Assembly: GCF_012030425.1 (NCBI RefSeq)
Contig: NZ_JAAUVN010000001.1
Coordinates: 1,674,001 to 1,738,000 of the forward strand
Direction: 5' to 3'
DNA from: Sphingobacterium sp. B16(2022)
GTDB taxonomy: Bacteria > Bacteroidota > Bacteroidia > Sphingobacteriales > Sphingobacteriaceae
DNA: 64,000 bases
Shown here: positions 1 through 8,744 of the stretch, one piece after another
Layout of the letters: each line of letters opens with the position of its first letter
How positions within the stretch are numbered: the first letter of the stretch is position 1
Position numbers and translations under genes: made by a program
The notes under the pieces: generated by a model
Seen by the model: the letters and a program-made list of their open reading frames with translations, nothing else
Told to the model about the DNA's origin: nothing
Database searches by the model: none

Positions 1-965
1 GGATCTGCAACATATTCCTTCAGTAAATCACTGAAAGTCTGTGTCGCTAAAATATCTCCCTGTCCCCCTGCTCTAAAATCAAATTGAGCACCTAAACCAT
101 TACTCCCCGGCGAGTTATCATTTGTGACACTTAGCTCAAATATTGATTCAGAAGTATAATCTGAAAAAACATAATTCGTCAATCCCATCAGTTTTTCTTC
201 AGGTATAACTTCCATTACTTTTTGAGCATAATGAAGTGCCATCTGCCAATTCTCTTGATACAAATATACTCTTGCCATAAGCGCCTGTACTCCAACTTTA
301 GTAATATACTTGGAACTCTCTGCTGCGGGAACACTCTCCTTTAGCAAAGTTTCAGCCATCTGTAAATCAATCAAGATCTGATTGTATGTCTGTGCCAGGG
401 TTCCCCTTTCTATAACCACCTCATTTGGTGTAAGCTTTAATGGAATCCCCTGTGACTTTCCTTTATCCTTTATCCATGGATATGCAAATGTTCTGGAAAG
501 ATCAAAATAGACCATTCCACGTAATGCTAAAGATTCAGCTTTAATTTGTGCACGAAGTGCATCATCACCAATAGCACGATCTATATTAGCCAAAATTAGA
601 TTGAGGTTGCCGATTACTTTATAACATTGCAACCATAATATCGACGAACTACCGTTGTTATTACCACTTTCTTCATAACGATATTCGATCTGTTCATAAT
701 TTCTTGGATTGTATATGGTTTGTACGAATCTAAAATCTGCACTTTTTACGGCAGATCGCTTATATAGCACTCTTCCCAAATAATTACCATTTGAAATTTC
801 ATTATATGATCCCGCGAGCAAGCGTTTTAACTTGTCTACCGAATTGATCACCAGTTCCTCTGATATGACATGATCCGGCTTTTGATTTAATAAGTCCTTC
901 TGACACCCCATAAAGATTGTCAAAATCAGCATAAAAGCTCCACTTATATAGTATTTATTTCTCAT
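1..965 (-). CDS. SusD/RagB-family nutrient-uptake lipoprotein, 3' end cut by window edge
   Basis: About 321 codons are visible, starting at the ATG complement at 963-965 (MRNKYY) and running off the left edge. The N-terminus is a lipoprotein signal peptide with a lipobox ending MGC (Cys21), so the mature protein should be anchored in the outer membrane. The helical, TPR-like pattern (repeated LxLRGMVYFDLSRTFAYPW and ALMARVYLYQENW segments) is typical of SusD/RagB. SusD proteins cap the SusC barrel on the cell surface and bind the ligand, usually a glycan. It lies 10 bases downstream of the SusC gene, so both are surely co-transcribed. The substrate cannot be read from the sequence, and no glycoside hydrolase is adjacent on the visible side. 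A normal SusD has about 500 residues, so roughly a third is missing. Confidence 0.93.
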   Translation of the reverse strand, partial: MRNKYYISGAFMLILTIFMGCQKDLLNQKPDHVISEELVINSVDKLKRLLAGSYNEISNGNYLGRVLYKRSAVKSADFRFVQTIYNPRNYEQIEYRYEESGNNNGSSSILWLQCYKVIGNLNLILANIDRAIGDDALRAQIKAESLALRGMVYFDLSRTFAYPWIKDKGKSQGIPLKLTPNEVVIERGTLAQTYNQILIDLQMAETLLKESVPAAESSKYITKVGVQALMARVYLYQENWQMALHYAQKVMEVIPEEKLMGLTNYVFSDYTSESIFELSVTNDNSPGSNGLGAQFDFRAGGQGDILATQTFSDLLKEYVAD

Positions 966-975
966 GTAAGATATC

Positions 976-3900
976 TTATAATTTGAATTGAACGCCTATT
1001 AAAACACTTCTCGAAGTTGGCGTTTGAAATAAATTGACTCCATTAGTAATTGCTTCAGGATCAAAATCGTCTAATTTTGTCCATAAAAGCAGATTATCGC
1101 CTTGAATAAAACAGGTAGCACCTTGTAAAAACCTAAATTTATCCAAATGATAGCTCAACCGTATATTTCTAACCTTTAAATAATCGGCATTATATAGATG
1201 TCTGGTAGACACATCATTTGAAAAAGTATTATTACCATTAATGCGTATCGGTACTTTTGAATCTGGATTAAGTGGGGTCCAAGGGTTCAATTGAGCTTTT
1301 GTGCTTGTAAACTGTGGTAAAAAACCATCATCATCACGTTTAAATGCAGTCCAATCATAAGCTTTGCCTCCAATTCCATAATTTAACAATACATCAAGAC
1401 TAAATTTTTTGAAATTAAATTGATTTAAAAAACCTCCTTGAACCTTTTGTACAGCGTTTCCGAAAATTCCAAATCCGGCCTCCTCTGCATTTGTCGTCAG
1501 CTCGCCTGTTCTTCTTCCATCTTTAAGAACATGGTAGCTTGCCAAACCATTTTCATGGTTTACTCCAGCATAATCTCTTAGATAAAATGAATTTAAGCTT
1601 TCGCCAACTTTAGTAATAAGGGGATTTTGACCGTTGGATGAACTATAGGTCGGAATAAGATCAGATGGTAACTTAGTAATTTCATTATGGAGGATGGTCC
1701 CATTAATACGTGTATCCCACTTCAAGTCCTTATGGTCAATTACTCTGTATTTCATACTAAATTCCCAACCCCAATTCTTCATTTCGCCATAATTTTGCAA
1801 TTGGCTAGTGAATCCTGTAGTTGAAGAAACTGGTATATTTAACAATAAATTGCTCGTTTTTTTATTAAAATAATCTAATGTAATATCTAAAGTATTAAAC
1901 AATCGCGCATCTAAACCCAGATCAATATTTTTACTTAGCTCCCAAGATAAATTTGGATTAGCTAACTGTCCATAAGACAATCCCGATTCCGAAGCATAAG
2001 CCTTACCTGCCGTCGTGAAAAAACCTAAAGAAGCATAAGAAGCTGGCGGAAGATTTCCGTTAGTCCCCATACTTCCTCTAAGTTTTAAAAGATTAATTTT
2101 ATTATGATTAATAAAATTCTCATCAGAGATTAACCATGCTCCCGAAACCGACCAAAAATTACCCCAACGGGAATCTTTTCCAAATCGCGATGAGCCATCA
2201 CTTCGTATACTTCCAGAAATAAAATATTTATTGGATAAATTATAATTCAAACGACTGAAATAAGAAATCAAAGCATAGTTATCCGATTGACCATTCCATG
2301 ACCACAATGTTCCAATACTGCTCGAAGACAATAATTCATTATCCAAAATATCATATCCTGAATTATTAATGGACTTCATTTTGGATTCCTCTGCCTCAAA
2401 TCCAGCAAGAATATCAAAAGAATGCTTATTTATCCTATTTTGATAAGACAATATATTAGAAGTCATTAATTGAGAGCGCTGTCCCTGAGCAACATAAAGC
2501 GCCCCATTCCATTGTCCTCCTCCAGCTCCAAATACTTTATTATCATATAAAGTCTCTTCCAGACTTTGATGATCAATACCTAAAGTTGATTTAAATTTAA
2601 TTGAATAAGGTAATACTAATTCTGCAAAGGCTGCCCCCCTTAACCGCAAATCTTTATTTTCATATTTCCCCACTTCAATCACTCCGATAGGGTTAGCATT
2701 TTTTTCAATGAGATTTGGTAGGTCTGCTATTCCCTGATAACCGTTTTTATCATATATAGGAGCTGCCTGCGGCAAGACCCTAGCCATAAATAAAGGATTT
2801 AATCCGCCAACGTATTCTGAATCATACTGTCCGCTATTACGGTCTGATTGAGCGACAGATAAATTTGCTCCTAAGTTTAACCATGATTTAGCCCTATTCT
2901 CCATATTCAACCTACCGGATTTTCGTTCGAGGTCAGATTTGATAATCGTACCATTTTGTTTTAGATATTCACCCGATGCGTAAAAAAGAGTCGACTCATT
3001 CCCACCACTTGCTGCAATAGAATACTGTTGTGTAGTTCCTGTTCTGTAAATGGCATCTAACCAGTTTGAATTCGCATCATCATGACCATAAACGGAAGAA
3101 TAATCTTTTTGAGCCAAAGATTGATAATGTTGTAACAACTGTGAATCGTTATAAATACGGGTATAATCCGATCCTTCATTATTTTGAATATATTGATTCA
3201 CCTGACCAACTTGCCAAAGCTGTTTAAAGTCCTGATTTGAAATAGTCTTCTCTTTAGTTAGATTAGAAAGTATTCCGCCTTGCGAAAGTACACTGAGAAT
3301 AGTTTCCCCCTTACGTCCTTTTTTTGTCGTGATTAAGATAACACCATTTGCAGCTCTTGAACCATACAGAGAAGCAGCGGCCGCATCTTTCAAAACAGTA
3401 ATACTTTCAATATCATTTGAATTGATAGATGTCAGTGGATTAATTTGATTAACGGCACCGTTACCTCCTATTTTTGAATTGTTATCACTGTTCATAACAA
3501 CTCCATCCAATACATAAAGAGGTTCTCTAATTCCATTAATCGAACCCATCCCCCTAATCTGAACACTCGACTTACCACCAGGTTGACCGGTAGTATAAAC
3601 ATGAAGGCCTGTCACATTTCCCTGCAATGAATTCTCAAAACTTGCCGCTGATGTTTTCGTTAAGTTATCCGCTTTTATCTCCTGTAACGAGCCCGTGAAA
3701 TTACGCTTATTGGCACTGCCGTATGCAGTCACCACAACTTCATCAATAATACTCGACTCCTCTTCTAGCGTAACCAAGACTTTATGCCCTGCATTAACTT
3801 GGATAAGCTTATTTTTAAAACCAACTGCAGAAAATTGCAATGTGGCAGTATTATTATTAGTTTTTAATGAAAATTGACCGTACTGGTTCGTTTGAGTGCG

Positions 3901-4104
3901 ATTAACTGTTCCCGCCTCGACTACAGTCACATGAGCAATTGGCTTACCCTTAGCATCCTCAACGGCCCCAGTAATCGTAATCTGTTTAAATAAAATCTGG
4001 TCTGGATATACTCCTGCAAATAGCGTTCGACTATTGATCAATTGCAATGTAATGATCAAGCCGAGCACATAACCTAGTCCCATAGGACTTTTAGATAGTG
4101 GCAT
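976..4104 (-). CDS. SusC/RagA-family TonB-linked outer-membrane receptor
   Basis: This 1042-residue protein has the SusC order: a signal sequence (about residues 1-30), a CarboxypepD-regulatory-like beta domain (about 43-115, ITGAVEDAKGKPIAHVTVVE), a TonB box/plug region (EVVVTAYGSANKRNFTGSL, then QIRGMGSINGIREPLYVLDG), and a long 22-strand barrel ending in an aromatic-rich strand (SVLIGVQFKL). It imports oligomers across the outer membrane, energised by TonB-ExbBD, with the SusD partner encoded just downstream. No STN (secretin/TonB N-terminal) domain is present, so it is not a FecA-type signalling receptor, and no FecR or sigma factor lies upstream in the window. Length and domain order are normal. 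Substrate is unknown. Confidence 0.95.
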   Translation of the reverse strand: MPLSKSPMGLGYVLGLIITLQLINSRTLFAGVYPDQILFKQITITGAVEDAKGKPIAHVTVVEAGTVNRTQTNQYGQFSLKTNNNTATLQFSAVGFKNKLIQVNAGHKVLVTLEEESSIIDEVVVTAYGSANKRNFTGSLQEIKADNLTKTSAASFENSLQGNVTGLHVYTTGQPGGKSSVQIRGMGSINGIREPLYVLDGVVMNSDNNSKIGGNGAVNQINPLTSINSNDIESITVLKDAAAASLYGSRAANGVILITTKKGRKGETILSVLSQGGILSNLTKEKTISNQDFKQLWQVGQVNQYIQNNEGSDYTRIYNDSQLLQHYQSLAQKDYSSVYGHDDANSNWLDAIYRTGTTQQYSIAASGGNESTLFYASGEYLKQNGTIIKSDLERKSGRLNMENRAKSWLNLGANLSVAQSDRNSGQYDSEYVGGLNPLFMARVLPQAAPIYDKNGYQGIADLPNLIEKNANPIGVIEVGKYENKDLRLRGAAFAELVLPYSIKFKSTLGIDHQSLEETLYDNKVFGAGGGQWNGALYVAQGQRSQLMTSNILSYQNRINKHSFDILAGFEAEESKMKSINNSGYDILDNELLSSSSIGTLWSWNGQSDNYALISYFSRLNYNLSNKYFISGSIRSDGSSRFGKDSRWGNFWSVSGAWLISDENFINHNKINLLKLRGSMGTNGNLPPASYASLGFFTTAGKAYASESGLSYGQLANPNLSWELSKNIDLGLDARLFNTLDITLDYFNKKTSNLLLNIPVSSTTGFTSQLQNYGEMKNWGWEFSMKYRVIDHKDLKWDTRINGTILHNEITKLPSDLIPTYSSSNGQNPLITKVGESLNSFYLRDYAGVNHENGLASYHVLKDGRRTGELTTNAEEAGFGIFGNAVQKVQGGFLNQFNFKKFSLDVLLNYGIGGKAYDWTAFKRDDDGFLPQFTSTKAQLNPWTPLNPDSKVPIRINGNNTFSNDVSTRHLYNADYLKVRNIRLSYHLDKFRFLQGATCFIQGDNLLLWTKLDDFDPEAITNGVNLFQTPTSRSVLIGVQFKL

Positions 4105-4244
4105 AATGACATAAAATACTTGTTTGGCTCACATGACAGTCGCTTACATTATAGTTCATATAATGCAACAAAAAACTTCATAATCGGAACCATCCAATTG
4201 TTAAAACTGATGTAAAATAAGGCCTGTAGCCATAGGATACTGAT

Positions 4245-4265
4245 GTGAAGTTCTCTAAAACTTCA
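4245..4265 (-). terminator. Weak hairpin downstream of the 4284-4652 gene
   Basis: The inverted repeat TGAAGTT / AACTTCA with a short loop lies just past the stop of the small minus-strand gene. The T-tract is poor, so this is only a possible terminator. Confidence 0.35.
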
Positions 4266-4283
4266 ATTCAGAAACAAAATATT

Positions 4284-4652
4284 TTATGTAAACTGGGGAG
4301 GACGAAAAGGATTTCCTAGATATATTTTATGATAATAAACTGGGATATAAGCAACTTTAATAGATTTTTGTATAATAGGACTTAAGAAACAATGTTGAAT
4401 TTCTTTGATCCAATCAACTTGAACCATTGCATTATCAACCGGAAGGCGATCAGATTGTTCCTTTTTCTTGGATTCTGCGATTTTCTTAGCCAAAAAACAA
4501 GTACCATCACAATGCAACATCGGTTTATCTTTGTTCACACAAAAATACTCCTTGATATAGTCGACATTCGCCAAATAAAAAAGCGTAGGAACAAACGGTT
4601 TCATTAGAAAGACCATAGTCATTGTCATAATAAAAATTCGTCCTAGATTCAT
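4284..4652 (-). CDS. Small membrane-anchored protein with a CxGxC motif
   Basis: The frame is open from 4706, but I choose the internal ATG at 4652 (MNLGRIFIMTMTMVFL), giving 122 residues, because it opens directly on a hydrophobic helix. After this segment comes a Cys-containing stretch, EYFCVNKDKPMLHCDGTCFLAKK, with C-x(10)-C-x3-C spacing, and then a charged region and a Pro-rich end (PFRPPQF). Short Bacteroidetes proteins with a C-[DN]-G-x-C-x-L motif after one N-terminal helix are common hypothetical proteins, often close to metal or TonB-receptor genes. The three Cys suggest metal binding or a disulfide in the periplasm, but that is inference. It is transcribed like its DUF1304 neighbour, with a 150-base AT-rich gap. 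No function is assigned. Confidence 0.6.
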   Translation of the reverse strand: MNLGRIFIMTMTMVFLMKPFVPTLFYLANVDYIKEYFCVNKDKPMLHCDGTCFLAKKIAESKKKEQSDRLPVDNAMVQVDWIKEIQHCFLSPIIQKSIKVAYIPVYYHKIYLGNPFRPPQFT

Positions 4653-4799
4653 TCTTTGTTGTAAGTCAATTTGGGCAAAAATAGCTTTTATAAATATCCA
4701 AAACAAAGATTATCTATTAAAAATAAATAGCAAATACTAAAGTGAATATTCACACAAATAAATACAACAAAATATATAACAGTTAATTATAAAACTTTT

Positions 4800-5174
4800 C
4801 TAACTTAATAATAGAAGTATAATTCCAATCAAAGCTGGTAATGCTTGCTTAAAAAAAATACCTTTTTCTGCTGTTGCAGCCCCATAAATACCCGCTATAA
4901 AAACACAACTTAGAAAAAACAAAGCTATATTATGTTGCCATAAAGAGTCTCCTATTAAAAGCGACCAAAAAAGACCAGCAGATAAGAAGCCGTTGTAGAG
5001 GCCTTGATTTGCGGCTAGAACTTTGGTATCCTTAAATAAGTGTTTAGGTAAAGATCTAAATGTTTCCTTACCCTTGGTTTCCCATGCAAACATCTCTAAC
5101 CATAAAATATAAAGATGTTCTACAGCAACAATACCAATCACAATTTTTGCTGTAATTCCAATAATTCCTTCCAT
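4800..5174 (-). CDS. DUF1304-family small integral membrane protein
   Basis: The 124-residue protein has four hydrophobic segments. It carries the family signature near the N-terminus: a helix with VEHLYILWLEMFAW, then an amphipathic stretch with KVLAANQGLYNGFLSAGLFW. That pattern (EMF..W, then NQG.YN..LA) identifies DUF1304, a family of small inner-membrane proteins of unknown role. Length matches the family norm of about 120. The start is the ATG at 5172-5174; no better upstream start exists. It follows the universal stress protein gene on the same strand with a 78-base gap, so they may share a transcript. Confidence 0.85.
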   Translation of the reverse strand: MEGIIGITAKIVIGIVAVEHLYILWLEMFAWETKGKETFRSLPKHLFKDTKVLAANQGLYNGFLSAGLFWSLLIGDSLWQHNIALFFLSCVFIAGIYGAATAEKGIFFKQALPALIGIILLLLS

Positions 5175-5252
5175 GTAAGTAATATAAAAATGAATTTAAT
5201 CAATATTTTTTAATAAGAGGTTTATCAATAATATATAGTAAGAAATTAACAC

Positions 5253-6095
5253 TTACCTTTTATGCATCAGTAATAATGGAATAATGGTATTTAATGTTAA
5301 CTTTTTTGTTTCGCTTTTATGAAATAAATTTTCTAAAAAACCTCTTTTAAGAGGTACTGCAACAATGAGCCCAACTTGTTTAGACTGTGCAAATTGTAGT
5401 AAAACCGGCACGGTATCTTTACTTTTTAAATAGTGAAACTCAGGATTGAGATCATCGATAAGCTCATGTAAAACGGTCTGCTCCTGTACTAAAGATACCG
5501 CATCCATATCATTTTCCTCACCAACATTGACTACAAAAAGATGTGCGTTTAGATCACGTACAAACTCTTTTAGCTTCTTATCAGGAAGAATTTGAACAAT
5601 ATTTTTTAGGTCGCAAGCCAGCATTACATTATCCATACGATATGATTTCGAGTTTGAAGGAACAAGCAGAAGATCTAAACTATGGTTTTTCATTAAATGG
5701 GCAGGTATTTTTCCAACACTGTTTTTACCCCCATCATCACTTCCATTTATACCTAATACGACAAGATCAATATTCTTCTCCTGTACGATTTCATGAACAG
5801 CCTCAACAACAGGTTTAGAGTCAATCAGAACATCGATCTCGACATCTTGCAATACTTCTAATAATTCATTGCGTAATTTTTGAAGTGTGGCAATTGAATT
5901 TTCAAATAATTGATGTTCATCACCTAAAATAGGAATTTTAATCCCATCAGGCACCAATGTGTCAATACCTTGGGGGCCAAATGAATGATAAATCAATATC
6001 CGTTGTATACCAAGCTGTAATCCATTTTCTTTGATATAACCTATTGTTTGCTCTGTAGCGGAAGAAAAATCGGTGAGAATAAGAATAGACTTCAT
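5253..6095 (-). CDS. Tandem-domain universal stress protein (UspA family)
   Basis: The protein of about 280 residues holds two Usp folds. The first starts MKSILILTDFSSATEQTIGYI and contains DLVVLGINGSDDGGKNSVGKIPAHLMKNHSLDLLLVP, the ATP-binding G-x2-G-x(9)-G-[ST]-like region. The second begins at about residue 155 (YRMDNVMLACDLKNI) and ends with VGLIVAVPLKRGFLENLFHKSETKKLTLNTIIPLLLMHK. Two-domain Usp proteins of this size are frequent in Bacteroidetes and are linked to stress and redox adaptation. The start is set at MKS (6095); a second ATG lies two codons upstream at 6101. The second domain lacks an obvious G-x2-G motif, so it may not bind nucleotide. It lies upstream of the DUF1304 gene on the same strand. 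Confidence 0.88.
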   Translation of the reverse strand: MKSILILTDFSSATEQTIGYIKENGLQLGIQRILIYHSFGPQGIDTLVPDGIKIPILGDEHQLFENSIATLQKLRNELLEVLQDVEIDVLIDSKPVVEAVHEIVQEKNIDLVVLGINGSDDGGKNSVGKIPAHLMKNHSLDLLLVPSNSKSYRMDNVMLACDLKNIVQILPDKKLKEFVRDLNAHLFVVNVGEENDMDAVSLVQEQTVLHELIDDLNPEFHYLKSKDTVPVLLQFAQSKQVGLIVAVPLKRGFLENLFHKSETKKLTLNTIIPLLLMHKR

Positions 6096-6101
6096 AATCA
6101 A

Positions 6102-6487
6102 ATCATTTAATTGATAGCTACATATTCATTTTACTAGAAAATAATTGACCAACAAATCAATATTTTCCACATTAAATATCCACACAACAATTATGCCTGT
6201 ATAATGAACCTAAACAATATAACACAGTAAAAATGACAACGATTATATTAAAATAAATCATCGAATCGAGTACTGGCTTTCATTGATTATAATACTAATT
6301 TTCATTAAATTAGTAATGAACTAATCTATGAGCAAGATCAATGGATTAATATTGGTCCTTATAAAAATTTAGGGAATATACTTTCAAATCAGAAAAGAGC
6401 ATGTTCGACATCTCATTAAATCATTAATGAACGATCATAAATGAATTCAAAACTATACGTACACTCAATAAACGAAACCACTACAAA
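6102..6487. promoter_or_regulatory. Divergent intergenic region with a repeated 19-nt element
   Basis: This 386-base AT-rich region separates the universal stress gene (minus) from the Rossmann oxidoreductase (plus). It holds two near-identical 19-mers (17 of 19 identical), CATTAAATTAGTAATGAAC at 6303-6321 and CATTAAATCATTAATGAAC at 6414-6432. The first lies in an inverted repeat TTCATTA-6-TAATGAA and the second contains TCATTAATGA. Paired palindromic sites upstream of a gene suggest repressor operators. No TAnnTTTG promoter was recognised here. Confidence 0.4.
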
Positions 6488-7162
6488 ATGACTAATTCCA
6501 AAATTAAAGTGATCATCACCGGCGCAAGTGGAATGGTCGGAGAAGGTGTCCTACAGGAATGCATTGCTGATGATAAAGTTCAAAGTATTCTTGTCATTGG
6601 TAGAAAACCTTGTGGATATTCGGGAGGGAAAATTAAGGAAATCCTGCACAGCGACTTTAGTACTATCTCCGTTATTTCTGATCAATTAAAAGAATATGAC
6701 GCATGTTTTTTCTGTGCCGGAATTTCATCTTTAGGCATAAATGAAGATCAATTTACCAAGATTACTTATGATCTAACCTTAGGTTTTGCAAAAACCTTTG
6801 CTGAGGTCAATCCCAATAGCATATTTTGCTACATATCTGGAGCGGGTACGGATAGCAGTGAAAAAGGGAAACAAATGTGGGCAAGAGTAAAAGGAAAAAC
6901 AGAAAATGATCTTTTGAAACTTCCTTTTAAATCTGTTTACAATTTCAGACCAGCATTTATGAAACCCAATAAAGGGGCTAAAAATGTAAAAGGATTTTAC
7001 AGAGTAATTAACGCTATTTTTCCATTATTGAGAGCATTCAATAAAAACTATTTTTTAACGTTACAAGAGGTAGGAAAAGCGATGATAAATATTACTGTTA
7101 ACGGATATCCATCACATACTATAGAAGTTAAGGATATCGCAATTCTTGCTAATAATAAATAA
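6488..7162 (+). CDS. NAD(P)-binding Rossmann-fold oxidoreductase (TIP30/NmrA-like atypical SDR)
   Basis: This 224-residue protein starts with a clean nucleotide-binding motif, IKVIITGASGMVGEGVLQECI (TGASGMVGEG at residues 11-20). A Rossmann sheet with DACFFCAGISSLG and CYISGAGTDSSEKGKQMWARVKGKTENDLLKL follows. The SGAGTDSS...M.ARVKGKTEN pattern is that of the atypical SDR group around HTATIP2/TIP30 and bacterial NAD-dependent epimerase/dehydratase-like proteins; the K in VKGK occupies the SDR catalytic lysine region. The substrate is unknown. The gene stands alone between two divergent or convergent units and is followed by a strong hairpin at 7253-7283. Two repeat elements upstream may be operators. 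Confidence 0.8.
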   Translation: MTNSKIKVIITGASGMVGEGVLQECIADDKVQSILVIGRKPCGYSGGKIKEILHSDFSTISVISDQLKEYDACFFCAGISSLGINEDQFTKITYDLTLGFAKTFAEVNPNSIFCYISGAGTDSSEKGKQMWARVKGKTENDLLKLPFKSVYNFRPAFMKPNKGAKNVKGFYRVINAIFPLLRAFNKNYFLTLQEVGKAMINITVNGYPSHTIEVKDIAILANNK

Positions 7163-7252
7163 GGAGAATCCAATTTCCCTTAGTTCCTATTAAAAAATAT
7201 TATTCACTAAATATGCACCACATAATTATTTTACATATTTATCCCCTATAAT

Positions 7253-7283
7253 CCAATAGAGCAATTTGCGATTGCTCTATTGG
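7253..7283. terminator. 13-bp perfect hairpin, bidirectional terminator candidate
   Basis: CCAATAGAGCAAT and ATTGCTCTATTGG pair perfectly around a 5-base loop, between the convergent ends of the 6488 oxidoreductase and the 7318 Gfo/Idh gene. T-tracts are modest on both sides. Confidence 0.7.
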
Positions 7284-7317
7284 TATTATTCGACAACAAC
7301 TATCTTTCAAACTAAGG

Positions 7318-8733
7318 CTACATGAGATAATACTCCTCCCACCCTTTTGCAGGTGGAGAGCCGGCCAATAAAGCATTAGCAAAAATGTCATTGACAATTT
7401 CGTTCTTTTCAGAATCAAAAATAAGCTTTGTATTTAAACGCTGTGCAATAACACCTAAACAAAAAACTTGACTCAATGGCCCGGCTATTTCAAACGGCGA
7501 TCTTGTTTTTTCTTCACCTTTACATCCCTTTAAGAAATTAGCAAAATGGTCTGATGGCGAATTTGGTACCACAGGTAACTTTGACTGCAGTTCTTGCGCT
7601 TTAGATTCTGGAATGATTTGTAACGTACTTCCATGTGAACCGCCTTTAAATAGAAGATCTTTACTATAGATAATTTTACCTGGGTTCAATTTTGCTGGTT
7701 CAAGCTTCCCTGTACTTGGTGCAGGAATATTTGGATCTAATCCTGAAACACCATAACCTTCAGGTATCGGAGGAAGATTGTTCAATCCATCGTACCAATT
7801 AATATCTACTGCAGGCATTCTCCTTCTTTTTGGAAAATGAAACTTAAGTGTAGAAGACATCGGAAAGAAATATGAATTATGTCCTTCCAGATTAACGGCT
7901 GTAATTTCAGTAGGTAAACCCAGATTAAGAAATTCATGAGCAGTATCCAATATATGTGCTCCCCAATCACCAAGTGCGCCCATGCCAAAATCATACCAGC
8001 ATCGCCATTGCCCATTGACGAAATCTTTATTATAGTCATGCCCCATAGTCTGCATCTGCCACAGATCCCAGTCCAATGTCTGAGGAACAGCTGTAGCAGC
8101 TGGAAACCTTTTCATATGCACATCCCAACCATGCCATCTACGAGGCATATTCATGTGTGCATCAATACGCGTCACATCCTTAATAATTCCAGCATCTTTC
8201 CATGCTTTAAATTGAAAATAATTAGCTTCCGAATGTCCCTGATTACCCATCTGCGTGACTAGCTTGGGGGATTTCTTTGCTTTATTTGTCATCAATTCAA
8301 CTTCCAGAAAAGTTCTTGCCATAGGTTTTTCTACGTAGACATGCTTCCCAAGATCTAAAGCTAACATTGTAACCGCGAAATGGGAAAAATCAGGTGTTCC
8401 AATACTTACAGCATCAATCTGATTAGACATTTTATCAAACATAATTCTGAAATCCTTAAATCGGGGTACATCAGGAAACATCGAAAGAATCTCCTGTGTA
8501 TGTTTAGCGCCCAGATCAACATCGCAAAGGGCAACAATATTACATAAACCGGTCTTATACAACGATTTGATGATTTCTCCAGCTCTGTTTCCCAAACCTA
8601 CGCAAGCTAAATTAACACGTTCATTAGGCTTCGCCAAATTAATGTTTCCAAATACACTATTTGCCATTAATACAGCTCCACCCGCTAACGCAGATTTTTT
8701 CATAAAACTTCTACGCGATAAATAATGATTCAT
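7318..8733 (-). CDS. Gfo/Idh/MocA-family oxidoreductase with Tat signal
   Basis: The protein has 471 residues. The N-terminus carries a twin-arginine signal (SRRSFMKK at residues 6-13, then a hydrophobic Ala/Gly stretch), so it is probably exported folded with its cofactor. The mature part shows the Rossmann motif VGLGNRAGE (45-53) and the family hallmark EKP (135-137, YVEKPMART). A C-terminal alpha/beta domain with GDWGAHILDTAHEFLNLGLP follows. Such enzymes oxidise or reduce sugar hydroxyls, often at C3, using tightly bound NAD(P). The gene directly follows the double DUF1080 gene (11-base gap, same strand). Because DUF1080 is linked to 3-keto-glycoside hydrolysis, the pair plausibly oxidises and then cleaves a glycoside by the 3-keto route; the pathway is inference. 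Confidence 0.9.
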   Translation of the reverse strand: MNHYLSRRSFMKKSALAGGAVLMANSVFGNINLAKPNERVNLACVGLGNRAGEIIKSLYKTGLCNIVALCDVDLGAKHTQEILSMFPDVPRFKDFRIMFDKMSNQIDAVSIGTPDFSHFAVTMLALDLGKHVYVEKPMARTFLEVELMTNKAKKSPKLVTQMGNQGHSEANYFQFKAWKDAGIIKDVTRIDAHMNMPRRWHGWDVHMKRFPAATAVPQTLDWDLWQMQTMGHDYNKDFVNGQWRCWYDFGMGALGDWGAHILDTAHEFLNLGLPTEITAVNLEGHNSYFFPMSSTLKFHFPKRRRMPAVDINWYDGLNNLPPIPEGYGVSGLDPNIPAPSTGKLEPAKLNPGKIIYSKDLLFKGGSHGSTLQIIPESKAQELQSKLPVVPNSPSDHFANFLKGCKGEEKTRSPFEIAGPLSQVFCLGVIAQRLNTKLIFDSEKNEIVNDIFANALLAGSPPAKGWEEYYLM

Positions 8734-8744
8734 ACTTTTATAAT

